64,000 bases of DNA from Streptomyces sp. NBC_01478 (GCF_036227225.1 NZ_CP109444.1:5809501-5873500), one strand, 5' to 3'; shown: positions 49,010-58,042, counted from the first letter of the stretch. Notes: generated by a model not told the origin, from the sequence alone. Translations and numbers: made by a program.

Positions 49010-50375
49010 CTTCTGGTCCGGTGTCGGGGTCGACCTGCATCTGGAACCCGACTCCGAGAGCGGCCGCCGGGTCGGTCTCGAACGCGCGCTGCGGGACGCC
49101 GTACGAGACGGCCGCCTCGCCCCGGGGACCCGCCTCCCCGCCACCCGCCGGCTCGCGACCGAACTGGGCGTCTCCCGGGGCACCGCGAAGGCGGCCTACG
49201 ACCAGCTCGTCGCCGAGGGCTATCTGACCGCGCGCCAGGGCTCGGGCACCCAGGTCGCGCTGCTGCCCTCCGTCGACGCGGAGCCACCGGACGCGGCGGC
49301 ACGCACGCGTGTACCCCGTTTCGACCTACGGCCCGGCAGCCCGGACGTCGGCGCGTTCCCGGCGGCGGCCTGGCTGCGCTCACTGCGCCGCGCCATCGCG
49401 ACGGCACCCTCCTTGGCGTACGACTACGGAGATCCGCGCGGCCGTGTCGAACTGCGCACCGCGCTGTCGGGGTACCTGGGGCGGGCGCGCGGGGTGATCG
49501 CGCCGCCGGAGCGGATCGTGATCACCTCCGGGTATGTGCAGGGACTCGCGCTCCTCACGCGCGTGCTGGACGGTTCCCGGGTCGCCATGGAGGATCCCGG
49601 ACTGCCGTTCCACCGGGAGGTGGTCCGGCACAACGGCGGACGCGTGGTGCCCGTACGGGTCGACGAACGGGGCGCCCGCGCCGAGGACTTGGGGGACGCG
49701 GCGGCCGTGGTGGTGACCCCGGCCCACCAGTACCCGACCGGCGTGACCCTGCACCCGGAACGCAGACGGGCGCTCACCGACTGGGCACGCGCGCGTGGGG
49801 GCCTGATCGTCGAGGACGACTACGACGGGGAGTTCCGCTACGACCGGCAGCCCGTGGGCGCGCTCCAGGGGATGGCGCCGGGGCAGGTCGCGTACCTGGG
49901 GACCGCCTCCAAGACGCTCGGCCCGGCGCTGCGGCTCGGCTGGATGGTGCTGCCGCCGCACCTCGTCGACGCGGTCGCCGACGCGAAGCTGCACAGCGAC
50001 CACCACACCGAGACCATCGGCCAGTTGGCGCTCGCCGAACTGATCGACAGCCATGCCTACGACCGGCATGTGCGCGCGTGCCGGCTGCGGTACCGGCGCC
50101 GCCGCGACCAACTGCTCGGCCGACTGGGGGCACACCGAAGCGTGCACGGCATCGCGGCCGGGCTGCACGCGCTGGTGGAGGTAGCCGACGAGGAGGCCGT
50201 CCTCGCGCGGGCCGAGGAGGAGGGGCTCGCGGTCGGGCGGCTCGGGGAGCACTGGCATACGGCGGACGGGCGCGAGGGGCGGCCGCAGGGGCTGGTCGTG
50301 GGGTACGGGACGCCTCGGGAGCGGGTCTACCCGGAGGCGTTGGAGGTGTTGGGGCGGGTCCTGGAGGGGGCGTGA
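49002..50375 (+). CDS. MocR/PdxR-type GntR-aminotransferase regulator
   Basis: The 457-residue protein fuses a GntR winged helix (RRVGLERALRDAVRDGRLAP; LGVSRGTAKAAYDQLVAEGY) to a fold-type I aminotransferase domain. The PLP lysine lies in LGTASKTLGPALRLGWM, and the PLP-binding Asp in VEDDYDGEFRYDR. MocR regulators bind PLP or a PLP-amino acid adduct and control vitamin B6, GABA or transporter genes, with direct-repeat operators. The duplicated leader at 48950 lies directly at its start. The MFS gene at 50558 may be its target, as both face the same way across the microsatellite. Confidence 0.9.
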   Translation: MNDFWSGVGVDLHLEPDSESGRRVGLERALRDAVRDGRLAPGTRLPATRRLATELGVSRGTAKAAYDQLVAEGYLTARQGSGTQVALLPSVDAEPPDAAARTRVPRFDLRPGSPDVGAFPAAAWLRSLRRAIATAPSLAYDYGDPRGRVELRTALSGYLGRARGVIAPPERIVITSGYVQGLALLTRVLDGSRVAMEDPGLPFHREVVRHNGGRVVPVRVDERGARAEDLGDAAAVVVTPAHQYPTGVTLHPERRRALTDWARARGGLIVEDDYDGEFRYDRQPVGALQGMAPGQVAYLGTASKTLGPALRLGWMVLPPHLVDAVADAKLHSDHHTETIGQLALAELIDSHAYDRHVRACRLRYRRRRDQLLGRLGAHRSVHGIAAGLHALVEVADEEAVLARAEEEGLAVGRLGEHWHTADGREGRPQGLVVGYGTPRERVYPEALEVLGRVLEGA

Positions 50376-50400
50376 GGGACCTGGCAGGGGCAGGGGCAGG

Positions 50401-50478
50401 GGCTGGGCTGGGCTGGGCTGGGCTGGGCTGGGCTGGGCTGGGCTGGGCTGGGCTGGGCTGGGCTGGGCTGGGCTGGGC
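50401..50478 (+). repeat. (GGCTG)n pentanucleotide microsatellite, about 15.6 units
   Basis: A perfect pentanucleotide repeat spans 78 bp without interruption, starting 25 bp after the MocR stop and ending 79 bp before the MFS start. A short GGGGCA repeat (50386-50400) precedes it. Confidence 0.95.
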
Positions 50479-50557
50479 GAGTGTGACGAATTGGGCCAAT
50501 GAAATGGTGACCGATTGGGTCTCTTGATGGGCCCAACCTCGCCCTATCGTCGTAGCC

Positions 50558-51784
50558 ATGACGAACTCGCTCGTCCCGCCCACGGGCCCGCAACGCACCC
50601 TCGCGCTGGCCCAGTTGACCAACTCCGTCGGCGACGGCGCCTACTACGTGACCTCGGCGCTGTACTTCACCCACGTCGTCGGGCTCGCCCCCGCGCGCGT
50701 GGGCCTCGGGCTCACCCTCGCGTGGGCCGTCGGTTCGCTGGTGGGGGTGCCGCTGGGGCGGCTGGCCGACCGGCGCGGGCCGCGCGGTACGGCGGTGCTG
50801 CTGGCGCTGGCGACGGGGTGCGCGGTGGCGTCCTTCCTCGTCGTACGGGGATTCGCGCCGTTCGTGATCGCCGCGTGTGCCTACGCCTCCGCGCAGTCGG
50901 GGCTCGCGGCGGCCCGGCAGGCGCTGCTGGCGGGGCTGGTGTCGGCCGGGGAGCGGACCGGGCTGCTGGCGCACCTCCAGTCGACGCTGAACGCCGGTCT
51001 CGCGGTGGGCGCGGGCCTCGGCGGGCTCGCGCTGCGGGCGGGGACGCGGTCGGCGTACCTCGGGGTGTTCGCGCTGGACGCGGTGAGCTTCCTGGTGTGC
51101 GCGGGGCTGCTGCTGCGGCTGCCGTCGGTACAGTCCGGCCGGGCGCGGAAGGCGGGTGGTCTCGGTGTGCTGCGGGACCGGCCGTACGTCCTCGTCACGC
51201 TGCTCAACACCGTGCTGCTGCTGCGGATGCCGTTGCTCAGCCTCGGGCTGCCGCTGTGGATCGCGGAGCGGACGGACGCGCCGACCTGGCTGGTCTCCGC
51301 GCTGTTCGTGCTCAACACCGGGGCGGTGATGGTCTTCCAGGTGCGCATGGCCCGCGGGATCACGGGGCTCGCGTCGGCCACGCGCGCGGTGCGGCGGTCC
51401 GGCTGGGTCATGCTGGCGGCCTGCGCGGTGTTCGCGCTCTCGGCGGGCGCGTCGCCGTGGGTGGCCGTGGGCGCGCTGGTGGTCGGTGCGGTGCTCCAGG
51501 TCGCCGCCGAGATGGGGCAGTCGGCGGGTTCCTGGCAACTGTCCTTCGATCTGGCACCTGTTGACCGGGTGGGCGAGTACCAGGGCTTCTTCGGGACCGG
51601 CGTCACGGTGGCCAGGACGATGGGTCCCCTGGTGCTGACGTCCCTGCTGCTGGAGTGGGGGACGCCGGGCTGGCTGCTGCTGGGCGGGGCGACCCTGGTG
51701 GCGTCGTACGCGATGGGGCCGGCGGTGCGGAGGGCCTCCGGCACTGGTGAAGTGACCGTCAGGCAGCCGGTGTTGGCGAGTTGA
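50558..51784 (+). CDS. MFS transporter
   Basis: The 408-residue protein has about 12 membrane helices and the MFS signature GVPLGRLADRRGPRGTAVLL after helix 2. The first helix, LTNSVGDGAYYVTSALYFTH, is typical of the exporter subgroup with a short N-terminus. A charged loop (QSGRARKAGGLGVLRDRPYV) links the halves. It probably exports a small molecule. It lies downstream of the MocR gene and the (GGCTG)n repeat, with an inverted pair TTGGGCC/GGCCCAA about 30-67 bp before the start. The substrate is unknown. Confidence 0.9.
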   Translation: MTNSLVPPTGPQRTLALAQLTNSVGDGAYYVTSALYFTHVVGLAPARVGLGLTLAWAVGSLVGVPLGRLADRRGPRGTAVLLALATGCAVASFLVVRGFAPFVIAACAYASAQSGLAAARQALLAGLVSAGERTGLLAHLQSTLNAGLAVGAGLGGLALRAGTRSAYLGVFALDAVSFLVCAGLLLRLPSVQSGRARKAGGLGVLRDRPYVLVTLLNTVLLLRMPLLSLGLPLWIAERTDAPTWLVSALFVLNTGAVMVFQVRMARGITGLASATRAVRRSGWVMLAACAVFALSAGASPWVAVGALVVGAVLQVAAEMGQSAGSWQLSFDLAPVDRVGEYQGFFGTGVTVARTMGPLVLTSLLLEWGTPGWLLLGGATLVASYAMGPAVRRASGTGEVTVRQPVLAS

Positions 51785-51938
51785 CCGGCACGAGCCCGGT
51801 CGCGGGCGACGACCGGACAGGCCGCGCCGACGGGCCGAGGGGCGGCGAGCGGGACACCGGCCCGTGCGCGGCAAAGCCTGGCGGACCACACCGATGCACC
51901 CACCGGAACCTCTCGGAACTTCCTGCCCGTTGGCGGCC

Positions 51939-52390
51939 GATCAGCCGGCCCGTGCCGACGAGTGGCCCGGCACCGGTCCCACCAGGGCGCCCGCGCCGAC
52001 GAGTTCCACTGGCACCGATCCGATCAGACCCGCCTCGCCGATGAACCCACCACCGCCCCGGCCCGATCAGGCCACCCGCGCAGGTGAGTTCCATGGGCGC
52101 TGGTCCGATCAGGCCACCGGCGCCGATGAACCCACCACCGCCCCGGCCCGATCAGCCGGCCCGCGCCGACGAGTTGACCTGCACCGGTCCCACCAGGCCG
52201 CCCGCACCGGTGAGTTCCATGGGCACCGGTCCAATCAGGCCACCGGCGCCGATGAACCCACCGCGCCCAACCTGGTCGGACCACCCACGCCAACGAACCC
52301 ACCGCGCCCAACCCGCCCAAGCCACCCGCGCCAAAGAGACCACCGGCACCAGCCCGCTCAAGCCACCCGCGCCAATCAGCCCACCGGCAG
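51939..52390. repeat. Degenerate minisatellite, units of about 39-42 bp in higher-order copies
   Basis: The 590-bp gap between the convergent MFS and CitG-like genes is mostly built of diverged units of the type GATCAGGCCACCGGCGCCGA then TGAACCCACC or TGAGTTCCATGG. Larger copies of about 90-120 bp begin at about 52017, 52105 and 52231. Both strands stay open over long stretches because of this periodicity, but no frame has a plausible protein or start signal. The first 150 bp (51785-51938) hold nothing recognisable. Confidence 0.8.
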
Positions 52391-53191
52391 CGAGTCCAGG
52401 AACAACGCGCCCGCCAGGAGCCCCGCGCTTCCGCGAGGGCTCCACGCGCGCGTGGACAGGTCGGTGTCGAAGGCGGCCAGGGCCTCCGCGCCCGCCGCCG
52501 TCGCCGTACCGCCCGCCTCCAGGACGCCGCGGGCCCCCGCCTGGACCTGGCGCAGGCCCAACGGGCCCACGGTGTGCAGGAGTTCGGTGTCCTGGAGGGT
52601 GGACATCACCGTGAGCAGGGCGTCCAGGCGGGCCTGGGTCTCCGTCGCTCCGGTCGCGCGGGTCGTGGCGAGGGTGTCCAACGCCCGTCGTACGTGCGGG
52701 AATCCGGCCTTCGCCTCGCCCCGCGCGCCGGCCGCCCCGTACTTCGCCGAGATCGACGAACCGCGTGAGGGCCTGCGCGGGGCGCGTCGGTCGGGGTGGG
52801 CGGCGATGCGTTTGGCCGTCGCGGCGACGTCCTGCGCCCCCGCACGGGGGTCCAGGGCGGCCGCCGCGACCAGCAGGCCCAGCGCCCACAGGGCACCCCG
52901 GTGGCCGCCGCCCGCGAGGGCGACGGAGTGTTCCGTGCAGCGGCCTATCGCGCCGAGTTCCGCGCGGAGCACGGGAGTTGGCTCACCCGTGCGGCGGGCG
53001 GCCGCCGCCATCGCCGCGAGGCCGGGTGTCAGGGCCTTGGCCGACCAGCGCAGGGCGCGGTGGTCCACGCGGGTCGTGCGGGCGGCCAGGTCGCGCGGGT
53101 CGGGCAGGCCCGGCTTGGGAGCCAGCGCCAGTTGCCCGGTGAGTGCGTCCACGGCGGCCCGCGCCAGTGCCTCGTCCTCGCGGCTCTGCAT
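52376..53191 (-). CDS. Triphosphoribosyl-dephospho-CoA synthase-like (CitG/MdcB family)
   Basis: The 271-residue all-helical protein has the CitG family hallmarks: EALARAAVDALTGQLALAPK, then the PGLPDPRD element, ALRWSAKALTPGLAAMAAAA, and the nucleotide-binding loop GGGHRGALWALGLLVAAAAL. CitG makes the prosthetic group precursor of citrate or malonate lyase from ATP and dephospho-CoA. None of the lyase subunits is beside it, so it may serve another CoA-like cofactor or be a standalone paralogue. Its C-terminus runs right to the edge of the minisatellite at 52390, which could have moved its stop codon. Confidence 0.8.
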   Translation of the reverse strand: MQSREDEALARAAVDALTGQLALAPKPGLPDPRDLAARTTRVDHRALRWSAKALTPGLAAMAAAARRTGEPTPVLRAELGAIGRCTEHSVALAGGGHRGALWALGLLVAAAALDPRAGAQDVAATAKRIAAHPDRRAPRRPSRGSSISAKYGAAGARGEAKAGFPHVRRALDTLATTRATGATETQARLDALLTVMSTLQDTELLHTVGPLGLRQVQAGARGVLEAGGTATAAGAEALAAFDTDLSTRAWSPRGSAGLLAGALFLDSLPVG

Positions 53192-53200
53192 CGTCGTACC

Positions 53201-54166
53201 TTACGAGGAGGCGGAGGCCGAAGGGGAGGGGCTGACGCTGTCGGACGGCGGCGCACCTGTCGGAGCGTCACTCGGGGGCGTACCGCCTCCGCCGCCGCCC
53301 CCGCCCGTGTCCTCCGCGTCCGGGTCGACGCCGAGCGTCAGGGAGCCCTTGTAGCCCTTGGACGGGTCCTTCTTGTGCACGGCCTTGAGGGTGAGCAGAC
53401 CGCTGGCGGCGCCTCCGCCGTCGTAGACCATGTCGTCGGCGAGGACGGTGTACGAGCCCGTGTGCCTGGCGTACGGGTCGAGGGTGAAGATCTCCTCGGC
53501 GATGTCGTCGGCGAAGAAGAGCTGGCCGGTGTAGTTGACCTTGCCGCCCTCGTAGGTGCCGTCCTCCTTCTCGCCGCCGGTGTGCACCTTGACGTGGATG
53601 TGGCAGGTGCGGGGCGTGTACCAGCCCGGGAAGATCGTCTCGAACTTGACGACCCCGTTGGCGTTGGCGACCTGGTAACCACGCAGGTAGGTGAGATCGT
53701 CGGCGCTGTCGCCCTCCTCGCTCTCCGCGGGGGCCGAGCCACCCGGGTTGGCGGTGGTGTAGCCGGAGTAGTAGCCCCAGGCGTCGCAGTGCCAGATCTC
53801 CACGGCCGCGCCGGAGACCGGGGTGCAGCCGTCCGTGGCGTCGACGACGGTCAGCCGCAGGGTGAGCGGGACGCCCGCCTTGCCCTCGGTGATGTCCTTG
53901 CGCACCAAGGCACCGTCGAGGTAGTAGGGGCCCTCCGTGACGCTCGTCATCAGCGTCATGCACTCGCCGCCGGTCGAACTCGCCGTGGCCGAGGCGGTCG
54001 CGTCTGCCGTCGTGTCAGCGGTGTCCGTGGTGTCGGCGGACGCCGACTGGAACCCGGCCGCCACCAGCCCGCCGGCCGCGACCGTCCCGCCGGTCACCGC
54101 GAGGGCGCGGCGCCGGCTGATCGTTTTGTCTCTGTGGTTTCCGTGATTTTCCTGGTTTCCCGTCAT
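53201..54166 (-). CDS. Tat-exported intradiol ring-cleavage dioxygenase-like protein
   Basis: The 321-residue precursor has a twin-arginine-type signal (TISRRRALAVTGGTVAAGGL) and an intradiol dioxygenase domain: MTSVTEGPYYLDGALVRKDI with the first Tyr ligand, GAAVEIWHCDAWGYYSGYTT, the second Tyr in ETIFPGWYTPR, and the two His in CHIHVKVHTGGE. These four bind Fe(III) in catechol dioxygenases. A Gly-rich and Pro/Ser tail (GGGGGGGGTPPSDAPTG and following) may tether it in the wall. An exported enzyme of this class could open lignin- or humus-derived catechols outside the cell. The ATG at 54166 lacks a strong ribosome site. Confidence 0.88.
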   Translation of the reverse strand: MTGNQENHGNHRDKTISRRRALAVTGGTVAAGGLVAAGFQSASADTTDTADTTADATASATASSTGGECMTLMTSVTEGPYYLDGALVRKDITEGKAGVPLTLRLTVVDATDGCTPVSGAAVEIWHCDAWGYYSGYTTANPGGSAPAESEEGDSADDLTYLRGYQVANANGVVKFETIFPGWYTPRTCHIHVKVHTGGEKEDGTYEGGKVNYTGQLFFADDIAEEIFTLDPYARHTGSYTVLADDMVYDGGGAASGLLTLKAVHKKDPSKGYKGSLTLGVDPDAEDTGGGGGGGGTPPSDAPTGAPPSDSVSPSPSASASS

Positions 54167-54260
54167 GGTCGCGAAGCTAGGGACGGCCGCCGTCAAGGGC
54201 GTGAGCGTGCACTGTGCGCAAGATAAGAATTCTCAGAAAGCTGAAGCCGGGTCGTCGGCG

Positions 54261-54815
54261 TCAGACCGGCATCGGGTCGTCGTCGTGCAGGATCCGCTGG
54301 AACAACCGGTGGTCCCGCCACTGCCCGCCGACGTGTGTATAGCGCGGAGCCATGCCGATCGGCTCGAACCCGCTCTTCTCCAGGACGCGTTGGGAGGCCA
54401 GGTTGTCGAGCCGCGTGGTCGCCTCCAGCCGGTGCAGCCCGATCGTCTCCCGCGCGATCCGGCACACCCGCTCGACCCCCGCGGTGGCCAGACCGCGCCC
54501 CTGCAGGTCGGCGGTGATCCAGTAGCCGAGCGAAGCGCTGCGGAAGGAGCCGAGGACGACCCCGGCCAGCGTGAAGGCCCCGGTGACCCGCCCGCCGGAG
54601 ACGAGGAGCAGCGGCACGACCCGGCCCTCCCTGTACTCCCGCAGCATTGCCCCCAGACGCCCGCGCTGCCCTTCGGCGGTGAAGAAGGCGTCCGGGCGGT
54701 ACGGCTCCCAGGGGCTCCGGTTCTCGGCGAAGGCGGCGGCGAGGGCCGGGGCGTCGGCCGGCTCGGCGAGCCGCAGCGTCATATCGTCGGCCAGTTGTTC
54801 GGGTCGGATGTCCAT
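54261..54815 (-). CDS. GNAT acetyltransferase, RimJ/RimL type
   Basis: The 184-residue GNAT domain shows LRLAEPADAPALAAAFAENR at the start, the acetyl-CoA motif LGYWITADLQGRGLATAGVE, and LHRLEATTRLDNLASQRVLE then KSGFEPIGMAPRY near the end. This is the ribosomal-protein N-terminal alanine acetyltransferase subgroup, though many members act on other small amines. The ATG at 54815 is chosen; one at 54782 is possible. It stands next to a divergent promoter shared with no gene, and downstream of the HATPase-type regulator at 54871. Confidence 0.88.
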   Translation of the reverse strand: MDIRPEQLADDMTLRLAEPADAPALAAAFAENRSPWEPYRPDAFFTAEGQRGRLGAMLREYREGRVVPLLLVSGGRVTGAFTLAGVVLGSFRSASLGYWITADLQGRGLATAGVERVCRIARETIGLHRLEATTRLDNLASQRVLEKSGFEPIGMAPRYTHVGGQWRDHRLFQRILHDDDPMPV

Positions 54816-54870
54816 CCGCAGATTCTGCCGCCGCGCCTCGAACGCCGGGGCACCCGCCTCGAACGTGCCC

Positions 54871-55317
54871 TCACACCGCCATCAACGGCGCGTCCTTCCG
54901 CCACTTCAGGATCTTGTCGAAGCTCACCACCGCCCCGCCCACCCCCGGCTTGTTGCCGATGTGGACGTGGTCGGCGAGTTCCTGGATGAGGCACAGACCG
55001 CGGCCGTTCTCGGCCTCGCTCGGGGCCGACCGGACGGACTGGGTGCGGGCGAAACCGGGGCCCGAATCCGCGACTTCGATACGACATTTCTCGCCGTCGA
55101 GGTACGCGGTGACCCGGTACGCCTCCGAGGGCGTGCCGTGCCCGGTGTCGCCGCCGTGCTCGACGGCGTTGGCGCACGCCTCGCTCAGGGCGACGGAGAG
55201 GTCGTAGGAGATGTCCGGGTCGACGCCCGCGGTCTCCATCGTGCCGAGGAACAGTCGCCGGGCGAGTGGCACGCTCGCGGCCTCGCGCCTCAGATGGAGT
55301 GACCACCAGATGCTCAT
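54871..55317 (-). CDS. RsbW-like ATP-binding anti-sigma type regulator
   Basis: The 148-residue HATPase_c protein begins at an ATG after GGAG. It has N-box LSVALSEACANAVEHGGDTG, G1-box IEVADSGPGFART and G2 ENGRGLCLIQELADHVHIG, all intact. Streptomyces has dozens of such proteins, which bind or phosphorylate anti-anti-sigma factors. Here no sigma factor or antagonist gene is adjacent. Its promoter region (55318-55553) is shared with the rightward membrane protein of the copper cluster, and holds no obvious operator. Confidence 0.9.
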   Translation of the reverse strand: MSIWWSLHLRREAASVPLARRLFLGTMETAGVDPDISYDLSVALSEACANAVEHGGDTGHGTPSEAYRVTAYLDGEKCRIEVADSGPGFARTQSVRSAPSEAENGRGLCLIQELADHVHIGNKPGVGGAVVSFDKILKWRKDAPLMAV

Positions 55318-55553
55318 GCTCCAGCCTCCCGGCCGCGGCTCGACATAGTGATACCTATTGCCGCCAGTGCCCCTGTGTAAGCACGGAGTTGACGTGATGC
55401 CGCCCATATGGGGGATGTGTCCCAAACGTAATTGGTGTATCCGGAGGTAGCTCACGTCGGAGAGTGATCTTTGTGACGTACGACACACTACGGTCCGGAT
55501 GTTGCGGACCTGCCGTATAGCGGCGACAAGGCCGGTGCGATGATGAGCCCGCC

Positions 55554-56402
55554 ATGACTGCCCCCCACCCACGTACGGCGCGCTCCGGAGGTGAACTCCG
55601 GGTCCTGCGGGCCGCGGTGTTCGCCGCGGTCTGTGTCGTGCTGGCCGCGGCCGGTCATGCGATCGCCTCCTGCGCCACCGTTCCGCTGTGGACACTGGGC
55701 GCGGGTTTCCTCGTCACGTTCCTCGTCGTGGCCCCGCTCGCCGGGCGTGAGCGCTCGCTGCCGGGGATCGCGGCGCTGCTCGCGGTCGGACAGACCGTGC
55801 TGCACACGCTGTTCGGGCTCGGCCAGACAGCCGGTACGGCCGGTACGCCGGCCACCGGCGGCCTGTCCGCGTCCGACGCCGCGCTGGTCGCGCGGGCCGC
55901 GCATCTGCTGTGCGGGACCACCGCGGCGGCGATCAGCCCGGCGCATGCCCAGCAGATCCTCACCGACGCACGGCTGCTGCCGACTTCGGGCTCGATGAGT
56001 TCGATGAGCGGCGGCACGGGGTCGATGCATCACCCCGCGGACGCCATGTCCACCTCCACCGGCTCCTCGATGTCGCTGTTCCCGTCCCTGTCCATGCTGC
56101 TCGGTCACGTCCTCGCGGCACTCGCCGCGGGCTGGCTGCTGCGGCGCGGGGACCTGGCGCTGCTGCGCCTCATGGAACTGTCGGCGCACGGAGTCGCCGA
56201 AGGGGCGCTCGTACGGTCCCTGCGCGGGGCCCTCGCCCTGGTGCGCGCCCTGCGGGCCGGGCTGCCGGGGGCGCCCGAGGCGGGGCCGCGACTGCGCCGT
56301 ACCGCCTTCTGCGCGCCGCCCGCGCCGCACACCACCGCGCTCCAGCACTCGGTGATCCGCCGCGGCCCGCCGACCGCCACCGCACACGTCCTCGCCGCCT
56401 GA
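55554..56402 (+). CDS. Met/His-rich membrane protein of the copper cluster
   Basis: The 282-residue protein has four or five hydrophobic helices (VLRAAVFAAVCVVLAAAGHA; PLWTLGAGFLVTFLVVAPLA; IAALLAVGQTVLHTLFGLGQ; SMLLGHVLAALAAGWLLRRG). Between the third and fourth is an outer loop rich in Met and His (TSGSMSSMSGGTGSMHHPAD and AMSTSTGSSMSLFPS), as in copper-binding membrane proteins. The C-terminus is basic and cytoplasmic. It is the first gene of a rightward copper set, followed after 174 bp by YcnI. A copper-binding or transport role is inferred from loop composition and neighbours. Confidence 0.7.
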   Translation: MTAPHPRTARSGGELRVLRAAVFAAVCVVLAAAGHAIASCATVPLWTLGAGFLVTFLVVAPLAGRERSLPGIAALLAVGQTVLHTLFGLGQTAGTAGTPATGGLSASDAALVARAAHLLCGTTAAAISPAHAQQILTDARLLPTSGSMSSMSGGTGSMHHPADAMSTSTGSSMSLFPSLSMLLGHVLAALAAGWLLRRGDLALLRLMELSAHGVAEGALVRSLRGALALVRALRAGLPGAPEAGPRLRRTAFCAPPAPHTTALQHSVIRRGPPTATAHVLAA

Positions 56403-56576
56403 CGCGACGCGACCACCGCCCCGCACTCCGTTCTGTGCGTGGAGAGGCCGCCGTCGTGCGGCACACGCGCGTGCCCGTCTTTTTCCGCCGGGAAACCCCT
56501 GATGTCACCCAGGTGTTGACGCGCCCCCTCTTCACCACCGGAACTCACTCGAACTCGAAGTGGAGTGCTCCCTTCC

Positions 56577-57299
56577 ATGAAGGCTTCTCGTATCGCCGCC
56601 GCCGCTGCCGTCGCCGGCTCGGCCGTTCTCGTCCTGTCCTCCCCCGCCTTCGCGCACGTCTCCGTGCAGCCGGAGGGCACGGCCGTCAAGGGCGGCTACG
56701 CGGTCGTCGACTTCAAGGTCCCGAACGAGCGTGACGACGCCTCGACCACCAAGCTGGAGGTCACCTTCCCGACCGAGCACCCGCTGGCGTCCGTGATGCC
56801 GGAGCCGATCAGCGGCTGGACCGTCAAGGTCACCAAGTCGAAGCTGGCCAAGCCGGCCGAGATGCACGGCGAGACGATCACCGAGGCCGTCACCAAGGTC
56901 ACCTGGACCGCGACCGGCAAGGGCGTCGAGCCGGGCTACTTCCAGAAGTTCCCGGTCTCCGTCGGCATGTTGCCCATGGACGCCGACCAGCTCGTCTTCA
57001 AGGCGCTGCAGACGTACTCCGACAAGCAGGTCGTGCGCTGGATCGAGGTCCAGAAGGACGGCGAGGAGGAGCCCGAGAACCCGGCTCCGACGCTTGCGCT
57101 GACCTCCGCCGCCACCTCCGCCTCCGGCGCGACCGCCGAGGACGCCTCCGAGAAGACCGAGAACACCGCCGCCGACACCACGTCCGCCGCCGACTCCTCC
57201 GACACCACCGCCCGCGTCCTCGGCGTGGTCGGCATCGCCGTCGGCGCGGCGGGCGTGGCGTACGGCGTTCTCGCCGGTCGTCGGCGTACGACCGTCTGA
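56577..57299 (+). CDS. YcnI-like (DUF1775) copper-binding membrane-anchored protein
   Basis: The 240-residue precursor has a Sec signal peptide cut after SSPAFA, leaving HVSVQPEGTAVKGGY with the N-terminal His that binds Cu(II) in YcnI. The domain continues with a PNERDDASTTKLEVTFP strand pair and ISGWTVKVTK, with the conserved Trp. After a long Ala/Thr/Ser/Glu stalk comes a C-terminal membrane helix (VLGVVGIAVGAAGVAYGVLA) and a basic stop. It sits outside the membrane and probably hands copper to or from CopCD and Sco proteins encoded next. Confidence 0.9.
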   Translation: MKASRIAAAAAVAGSAVLVLSSPAFAHVSVQPEGTAVKGGYAVVDFKVPNERDDASTTKLEVTFPTEHPLASVMPEPISGWTVKVTKSKLAKPAEMHGETITEAVTKVTWTATGKGVEPGYFQKFPVSVGMLPMDADQLVFKALQTYSDKQVVRWIEVQKDGEEEPENPAPTLALTSAATSASGATAEDASEKTENTAADTTSAADSSDTTARVLGVVGIAVGAAGVAYGVLAGRRRTTV

Positions 57300-57391
57300 G
57301 GCCCGTCACTCATGGCGCGCACAGGGGTCCGTGCGACTCTTGCGTACGGCCCCGGTGCGCGCCGGAGCTCTCACAACTGGGACATTTCTCT

Positions 57392-58042
57392 ATGCGCAAG
57401 AAGACGTTCGCGGCGGCCGTTCTGCTCGCCGCCGCCACCCTGACGCTCTCCGCCTGCGGCAGCGGCGACGACGGCCAGAGCCCCGTCTCCGTGGTCGGCG
57501 GGGACACCGCGACACAGGCCGCCACCGTGCTCGACACCCCGTTCGAGAAGCCGGACCTGGTGCTCACGGACACGCACGGCAAGAAGTACGACCTCCGGGC
57601 GGAGACCAAGGGCCGGCCGACGCTGATCTACTTCGGCTACACCCACTGCCCCGACATCTGCCCGCTGACGATGAACAACATCGCCGTGGCGAAGAAGGCG
57701 CTGCCCAAGGCCGAGCAGGACAAGCTGCGGGTCGTGTTCGTGACCACCGACCCGGCGCGGGACACCCCGTCGGAACTCGGCAAGTGGCTCAAGGGCATCG
57801 ACACCCAGTTCGTCGGCCTGACCGGCGACTTCGCGACCATCCAGGCCGGCGCCCGCACGATGGGCATCTCCATCGAGCCCACCTCGAAGGACAAGAACGG
57901 CAAGCTCGTCTCCGTCCACGGCACGCAGGTCGTCGCGTTCTCCCCGAAGACCAACGGCGGTTACCTGCTCTACGGCCAGGACACCACCGTCGACGACTAC
58001 ACCAAGGACCTCCCCAAGATCATCAAGGGGGAGACGCCGTGA
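57392..58042 (+). CDS. Sco1/SenC-type copper chaperone lipoprotein
   Basis: The 216-residue lipoprotein has a signal ending in the lipobox TLSAC and a thioredoxin-like Sco domain. The copper site is complete: the two Cys in HCPDICPLTM and the distal His in LVSVHGTQVV. Sco proteins put copper into the CuA centre of cytochrome c oxidase. In S. lividans the equivalent Sco, together with the neighbouring PCuAC-type ECuC and the DyP peroxidase DtpA, is known to supply copper for oxidase and for the GlxA oxidase in development. Its stop overlaps the GTG of the PCuAC gene (GTGA). Confidence 0.93.
   Translation: MRKKTFAAAVLLAAATLTLSACGSGDDGQSPVSVVGGDTATQAATVLDTPFEKPDLVLTDTHGKKYDLRAETKGRPTLIYFGYTHCPDICPLTMNNIAVAKKALPKAEQDKLRVVFVTTDPARDTPSELGKWLKGIDTQFVGLTGDFATIQAGARTMGISIEPTSKDKNGKLVSVHGTQVVAFSPKTNGGYLLYGQDTTVDDYTKDLPKIIKGETP

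Noticed and set aside
51864..53354. A 496-codon plus-strand frame rich in Pro, Ala and Arg
   Set aside because: It runs through the minisatellite and antisense to the CitG-like gene; its openness comes from the repeat period being close to a multiple of three.
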